Assembly (NCBI GenBank): GCA_017999135.1
Contig: JAGOBT010000184.1
Coordinates: 1-6,651, forward strand
DNA: 6,651 bases
Direction: 5' to 3'
Origin: Burkholderiaceae bacterium
Lineage (GTDB): Bacteria > Pseudomonadota > Gammaproteobacteria > Burkholderiales > Burkholderiaceae_C
The translations under genes and the position numbers were made by a program. The notes below the pieces were generated by a model. That model made no database searches. It was not told the origin of the DNA and worked only from the letters and a program-made list of their open reading frames with translations. Below, piece by piece: positions 6,001 to 6,651 of this stretch (its first letter is position 1; each line of letters opens with the position of its first letter).

Positions 6001-6651
6001 CGCCGGCGGGGTGCTGCTGGGCGAGCACACGCTGCACGGCGCCTACCGCTGGACCGGCGGCACCCTCAACAGCACCGGCCGCACCACCATCGCCAGCGAC
6101 GGGGTGTTCACCATCGCCGGCGCCGGCCACCACGACCTGGAGCGCCGCCGCTTCATCAACGACGGCACGGTGGTGTGGGAAGGCGGCCACCTGCGCGGCG
6201 GCAGCGGCACCCACTACACCAACACCGGCCTGTGGCTGGACCAGACCACCGGCGACGTGGAGATCAACCACGCCTACGGCGGCCATGGCGGCGGCTTTGC
6301 CAACAGCGGCGCGTACCGCAAGACCGGCGGCGGCACCACGCGCATCACCGGCCAGGGCTTCGACAACAGCGGCGTGGTCGACGTGCAGGCCGGCCGGCTG
6401 GCGCTGCAGGGCGGTGTGGCCCAGGTGCAGGCCGGCACGCTGGCCGGCGGCACCTGGGTGGTGGGCAACCAGGGCGCCATCGACATCGCCGGCAACCCGG
6501 CCATCACCACCAACGCTGCCAGCGTGTGGCTGCAGGGCCCGGACGCCAGCTTTGCCGCCATCGACACGCTGGCCGACAACCGCGGCAGCCTCAGGCTGAC
6601 CGGCGGCCACCAGTTCACCACCCTGGGCGCGCTGACCAACAGCGGCGATCT
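1..6651 (+). CDS. Giant repetitive beta-helix surface protein (adhesin-like), internal fragment lacking both ends
   Basis: The frame beginning at base 2 is open through the whole window (2216 full codons; base 1 ends a codon and bases 6650-6651 begin one). It is the only frame in which period, motifs and amino-acid composition make sense. The product is Gly/Ala/Thr/Leu-rich, I saw no Cys codon, and Lys is scarce. It consists of short beta-strand repeats such as AGTLRL, NxGT and WxGGxLxGxG, typical of right-handed parallel beta-helices in secreted or surface proteins. Order: YxLxGG modules, divergent W-GG modules, a GGTLTGGSY unit, six 191-196-residue tandem repeats, then a second GGTLTGGSY-type unit. 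Signal peptide, enzyme domain, translocator, RTX nonapeptides and C-terminal anchor are all absent from this fragment. The likely role is adhesion, biofilm matrix or surface-layer structure (inference). The family could be an autotransporter, a two-partner secreted protein or an exosortase-sorted protein; the missing ends would decide. The coding call is near certain; the function is not. Confidence 0.95.
2..250 (+). repeat. YxLxGGxL / FxQxGG beta-strand module, copy 1
   Basis: The translation shows NGRYEIDGSAHLRV (from about 32), then LVLGTTGQARFVQHAGDVTV (about 86-145) and SYQLLGGTLRAGGLWL (about 182-229). This alternation of Y-x-L-x-GG-x-L, an LG-x-x-G turn and F-x-Q-x-(A/G)-G-x-x-x-V matches, from memory, a repeat common in large exported bacterial proteins, including PEP-CTERM and autotransporter-type proteins. 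Each pair probably forms successive coils of a beta-helix. The module is cut by the left edge of the window, so more copies may precede it. The family match is from recall and was not searched. Confidence 0.6.
251..820 (+). other. Coding stretch of irregular beta-strand repeats without a clear period
   Basis: This segment of the large gene carries many short strand-turn motifs (YAGTLDLG, LHGGTLQAGKL, RLRNEGQVEL, GLDNQGSMVV, THNSGRLRLDGG) spaced roughly 20-30 residues apart. That fits beta-helix coils, but I could not align it convincingly with the modules on either side. The N-x-G turns (NEG, NQG, NSG) resemble the NxGT turns of the later array. Nothing suggests a separate domain or gene boundary. 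Confidence 0.55.
821..1020 (+). repeat. YxLxGGxL / FxQxGGTHxV beta-strand module, copy 2
   Basis: Residues encoded here read MLTGGLLQVEQTSTIGAS, then VFFQEGGTHQVGLMLKV (about 890-940) and RYTLVGGRIAATALLNEG (about 953-1006). The FFQEGGTHQV and YTLVGGRI blocks correspond to FVQHAGDVTV and YQLLGGTL of copy 1, and they are closer to the consensus I remember for this family. The two copies are too diverged to be a recent duplication. The codons gta-ttt-ttc at 890-898 form an unusually AT-rich spot in this very GC-rich gene, probably without meaning. Confidence 0.6.
1061..1390 (+). repeat. Divergent ancestral-type copy of the W-GG / N-x-G module
   Basis: The translation has ATWQGTGDIGGDGSF (W at 1067), then LHNRGEWQKNGAGTQVFTG (from 1163) and LLVNAGTLRLEGAASGSG (from about 1241). 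The order corresponds to the 573-bp array units: W-x-G...G-x-G, N-x-G-x-(W/Y)-x-K, a T/F-rich strand, then V-x-AGTLRL-x-G followed by GS and a GAxxxL strand. Only the motif skeleton is conserved, so this is an old relative rather than a member of the tandem array. Boundaries are approximate. Confidence 0.5.
1391..1780 (+). other. Coding stretch of beta-strand repeats, unassigned
   Basis: This part of the gene continues the Gly/Thr/Leu strand-turn pattern (FDVQAGAALQVAA, LHLDGGVLRFLAG, MTLTAGRLDW). It includes a weak W motif, ISWTFNGLGTGIDGKGDV, near 1484. It leads directly into the better-conserved divergent module beginning at 1781. No independent domain is recognisable. Confidence 0.5.
1781..1951 (+). 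repeat. Divergent double W-GG module with TLERHL motif
   Basis: The segment encodes LDWQGGTLFGPGSLTL (W at 1787), then DDTRTLERHLVVQGQMAW and TAGSVVGSGLLQV. It aligns motif for motif with the start of the tandem units: WTGGTLNGSG, (H/R)DLERHLLVNDGTVVW, GGTLRGGSG. The shared LERHL-V followed by a W-x-x-G turn is the clearest evidence that the array derives from a module already present upstream. The intervening 130 residues of the array unit are not recognisable after this copy. Confidence 0.65.
1952..2482 (+). other. Coding stretch of beta-strand repeats between divergent modules
   Basis: Strand-turn motifs continue without interruption: VRAGTLRLSGQGG near 2090, GGRFVFDGSGARLAGAG near 2180, ERIEGGTLELAAGS near 2297 and LVITGGGSLLLGTGQV near 2358. 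Spacing of about 20-30 residues is consistent with beta-helix coils. I found no long repeat and no sign of a second gene. Confidence 0.5.
2483..2653 (+). repeat. Divergent double W-GG module with KTLDTTLRNAGT motif
   Basis: This encodes VATWSGGGLTGGALDVLAGG (W at 2492), then PGGPKTLDTTLRNAGTLAW and SGGDIGGTGQLLN. It has the same layout as 1781-1951 and as the first 60 residues of each array unit: W-x-GG-x-L-x-G, a strand ending in GG, a (T/D)L...L-x-N-x-GT-x-x-W block, and a second GG-x-x-x-G-x-G. Of the divergent copies it is closest to the generic form of this repeat as I remember it in other large exported bacterial proteins. Confidence 0.65.
2825..3160 (+). repeat. GGTLTGGSY-type beta-helix unit preceding the array
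   Basis: The protein reads FANLAGGTLTGGSYLLRGTL (2825-2884), then IRSIAADVTLAGTGAFL, FDTLEVVAAGGRLTVADGRD and FTLASRPLSIEGEFRVGDGS. The sequence of blocks is NL-GGTLTGG(S/T)Y, I-x-(S/T)-x-AA-x-V-x-L-x-G, (D)-x-L...N/AGG-x-(L/F)-T(V/L)-x-(D/G)GR-x-F. From memory this matches a recurrent repeat in large predicted surface proteins of several phyla. Its end abuts the 573-bp array, whose homology begins at about 3161. A second copy starts at about 6431, on the other side of the array. Confidence 0.6.
3170..3742 (+). repeat. Array repeat R1 (type A, most diverged start)
   Basis: It starts VWGGATLNSTGTLQV instead of the RWTGGTLNG of later units, but then carries NHDLERRTLVNDGTVVWDGG, AYGGHDGAF, TYRKTTDTVTTFAHTLRNQG and VQAGTLRLAG. 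It ends with SAFEIAGGNLQGTHRLDG. Length is 573 bp to the next Trp. As the first copy it shows the drift expected at the edge of an array. Lys-3440 is the only lysine of the unit. Confidence 0.9.
3743..4315 (+). repeat. Array repeat R2 (type A)
   Basis: Motifs in order are WTGGTLNGEG, HHDLERRLLVNDGTVVW, LRGGSGTAYTNNGLWLDQT, FNRAYGGHDGEFLNTGTYRK, VTTFAHTLRNQGLFDVQAG and SAFEIAGGVLAGTHTLHG. Its first third is nearly the same as that of R5 (TAYTNNGLWLDQT, GEFLN). Its second half (ASSFETGSQVTVATDALLDL, LFGNAIVSG) differs clearly from R3 and R5. Confidence 0.92.
4316..4888 (+). repeat. Array repeat R3 (type A)
   Basis: Motifs are WTGGNLNGSG, HRDLERHLLVNDGTVVW, TAYNNNGLWLDQT, AYGGHDGEFVNTGTYRKT, ASVTTFAHTLRNQGLFAVDAG, STTHATGSR, LLGSATVTGHLTASAFEIA and GGEHTLHG. 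By hand count it differs from R5 at about 35 of 191 residues. Most of the matching is in the part after the Lys, where long runs of DNA are identical. Confidence 0.92.
4889..5476 (+). repeat. Array repeat R4 (type B, 588 bp)
   Basis: It keeps WTGGTLNGGG, HHDLERRLLIN, LRGGSGT, AYGGH and the TYLKT lysine at the normal spacing. It then switches to GTGTTRIVGLPFDNTGTVSI, LALHGGGTLAGSSRIGIGEG and a different third quarter before rejoining with GGQLSGTHTLAGDIRW. The net 15-bp excess lies after the Lys codon at 5159. This second half is closer than type A to the generic form of the repeat I remember from other bacterial surface proteins. Confidence 0.9.
5477..6049 (+). repeat. Array repeat R5 (type A, possible mosaic)
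   Basis: The first 25 residues (WVGGSWNGAGTTTIARGAQL) are individual. HHDLERRLLVNDGTVVWDAG, TAYTNNGLWLDQT and GEFLN follow R2. From KTAASVTTFAHTLRNQGL to LLGSATVTGHL the sequence follows R3 closely (VDAGTLRLAGSTTHATGSR). It ends with SAFEIAGGVLLGEHTLHG. Length is 573 bp. Confidence 0.92.
6050..6430 (+). repeat. Array repeat R6 (type B, terminal and incomplete)
   Basis: Motifs are WTGGTLNSTG, HHDLERRRFINDGTVVW, LRGGSGTHYTNTGLWLDQT, INHAYGGHGGGF, AYRKTGGGTTRITGQGFDNS and VDVQAGRLALQGG. After LALQGG the repeat stops and a GGTLTGGSY-type unit begins, so the last third of a normal unit (SAFEIA...HTLHG) is missing. The TTRI and GFDNSG blocks pair it with R4. Confidence 0.88.
6431..6651 (+). repeat. 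Second GGTLTGGSY-type unit after the array, cut by window end
   Basis: Encoded blocks are AGTLAGGTWVVGNQGAIDIA (from 6431), then PAITTNAASVWLQGPDASF, AAIDTLADNRGSLRLTGGHQ and FTTLGALTNSGDL. They parallel the unit at 2825-3160 block by block (GGTLTGGSYLL, IRSIAADVTLAGTG, FDTLEVVAAGGRLTVADGRD). This copy is nearer to the consensus I remember (ITTNAA, LxxNxGSL, FTTxGxLxNSG). The gene continues past the window edge. Confidence 0.6.

Larger units (their letters stand above)
3170..6430 (+). repeat. In-frame tandem array: six repeats of 573/588 bp
   Basis: Equivalent Trp codons (W-x-GG) lie at 3170, 3743, 4316, 4889, 5477 and 6050, giving steps of 573, 573, 573, 588 and 573 bp. Three independent landmarks keep the same spacing. 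The (H/R)DLER block is at 3251, 3824, 4397, 4970, 5558 and 6131. AYGGH is at 3392, 3965, 4538, 5111, 5699 and 6272. The single Lys of (T/A)Y(R/L)KT is at 3440, 4013, 4586, 5159, 5747 and 6320. All repeat lengths are multiples of three, so copy-number change would keep the frame. Units R1, R2, R3 and R5 are type A; R4 and R6 are type B. The unit start is placed at the Trp by choice; the true coil boundary may differ. Confidence 0.95.

Noticed and set aside
3170..6430. Regular repeats as a CRISPR array or satellite DNA
   Set aside because: The repeat unit is 573-588 bp, coding, in frame and without short direct repeats separated by unique spacers.
3170..6430. Repeats as copies of an insertion element
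   Set aside because: No inverted ends, no target-site duplications and no transposase; the frame continues through every boundary.
1..6651. Calcium-binding RTX nonapeptides, LPxTG anchor or membrane segments
   Set aside because: I looked for GGxGxDxLx runs, LPxTG and long hydrophobic stretches in the main frame and found none. The Gly-rich turns here lack the Asp pattern of RTX.
1..6651. Simple-sequence tract for slipped-strand phase variation
   Set aside because: No long homopolymer or short tandem tract is present; only brief ctg and ggc codon runs of two or three units are seen.

Overview
The whole window lies inside one very large protein-coding gene on the + strand. Reading from base 2, the frame stays open to the last base. 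That gives 2216 complete codons with no stop, and neither the start nor the end of the gene is present. No second gene, RNA gene, promoter, terminator or mobile element is supported. The DNA is strongly GC-rich, with G or C at most third codon positions. The product is rich in Gly, Ala, Thr and Leu, contains no cysteine that I could find, and is built entirely from short beta-strand repeats (GTL, NxGT, WxGGxLxGxG). This is the signature of a secreted or surface-exposed right-handed beta-helix protein: an adhesin, autotransporter passenger, or anchored matrix protein. A high-GC Gram-negative bacterium, possibly Burkholderiales, is my best guess, but the window holds no marker gene to settle it.

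Layout, N- to C-terminal. (1) About 2-1020: two modules of the YxLxGGxL / FxQxGGxHxV type, separated by looser beta repeats. (2) About 1061-2653: three old, divergent copies of a W-GG-L-G-G / N-x-G-T module, mixed with unassigned beta-strand sequence. (3) 2825-3160: a GGTLTGGSY-type unit. (4) 3170-about 6430: a tandem array of six large repeats with a period of exactly 573 bp (191 codons). The exception is the fourth, which is 588 bp. Four units are type A (R1, R2, R3, R5) and two are type B (R4, R6). (5) About 6431-6651: the start of a second GGTLTGGSY-type unit, cut by the window end.

The array looks like the recently expanded part of the gene. Its units share exact length, near-identical blocks and invariant motifs: (H/R)DLER, AYGGH and a single Lys in (T/A)Y(R/L)KT. 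The upstream copies of the same module are recognisable but heavily diverged. R3-R4 and R5-R6 form an A-B dimer repeated with a 1161-bp period, which points to duplication by unequal recombination. No catalytic domain, signal peptide, anchor or translocator is visible, so function beyond a surface or structural role cannot be assigned.
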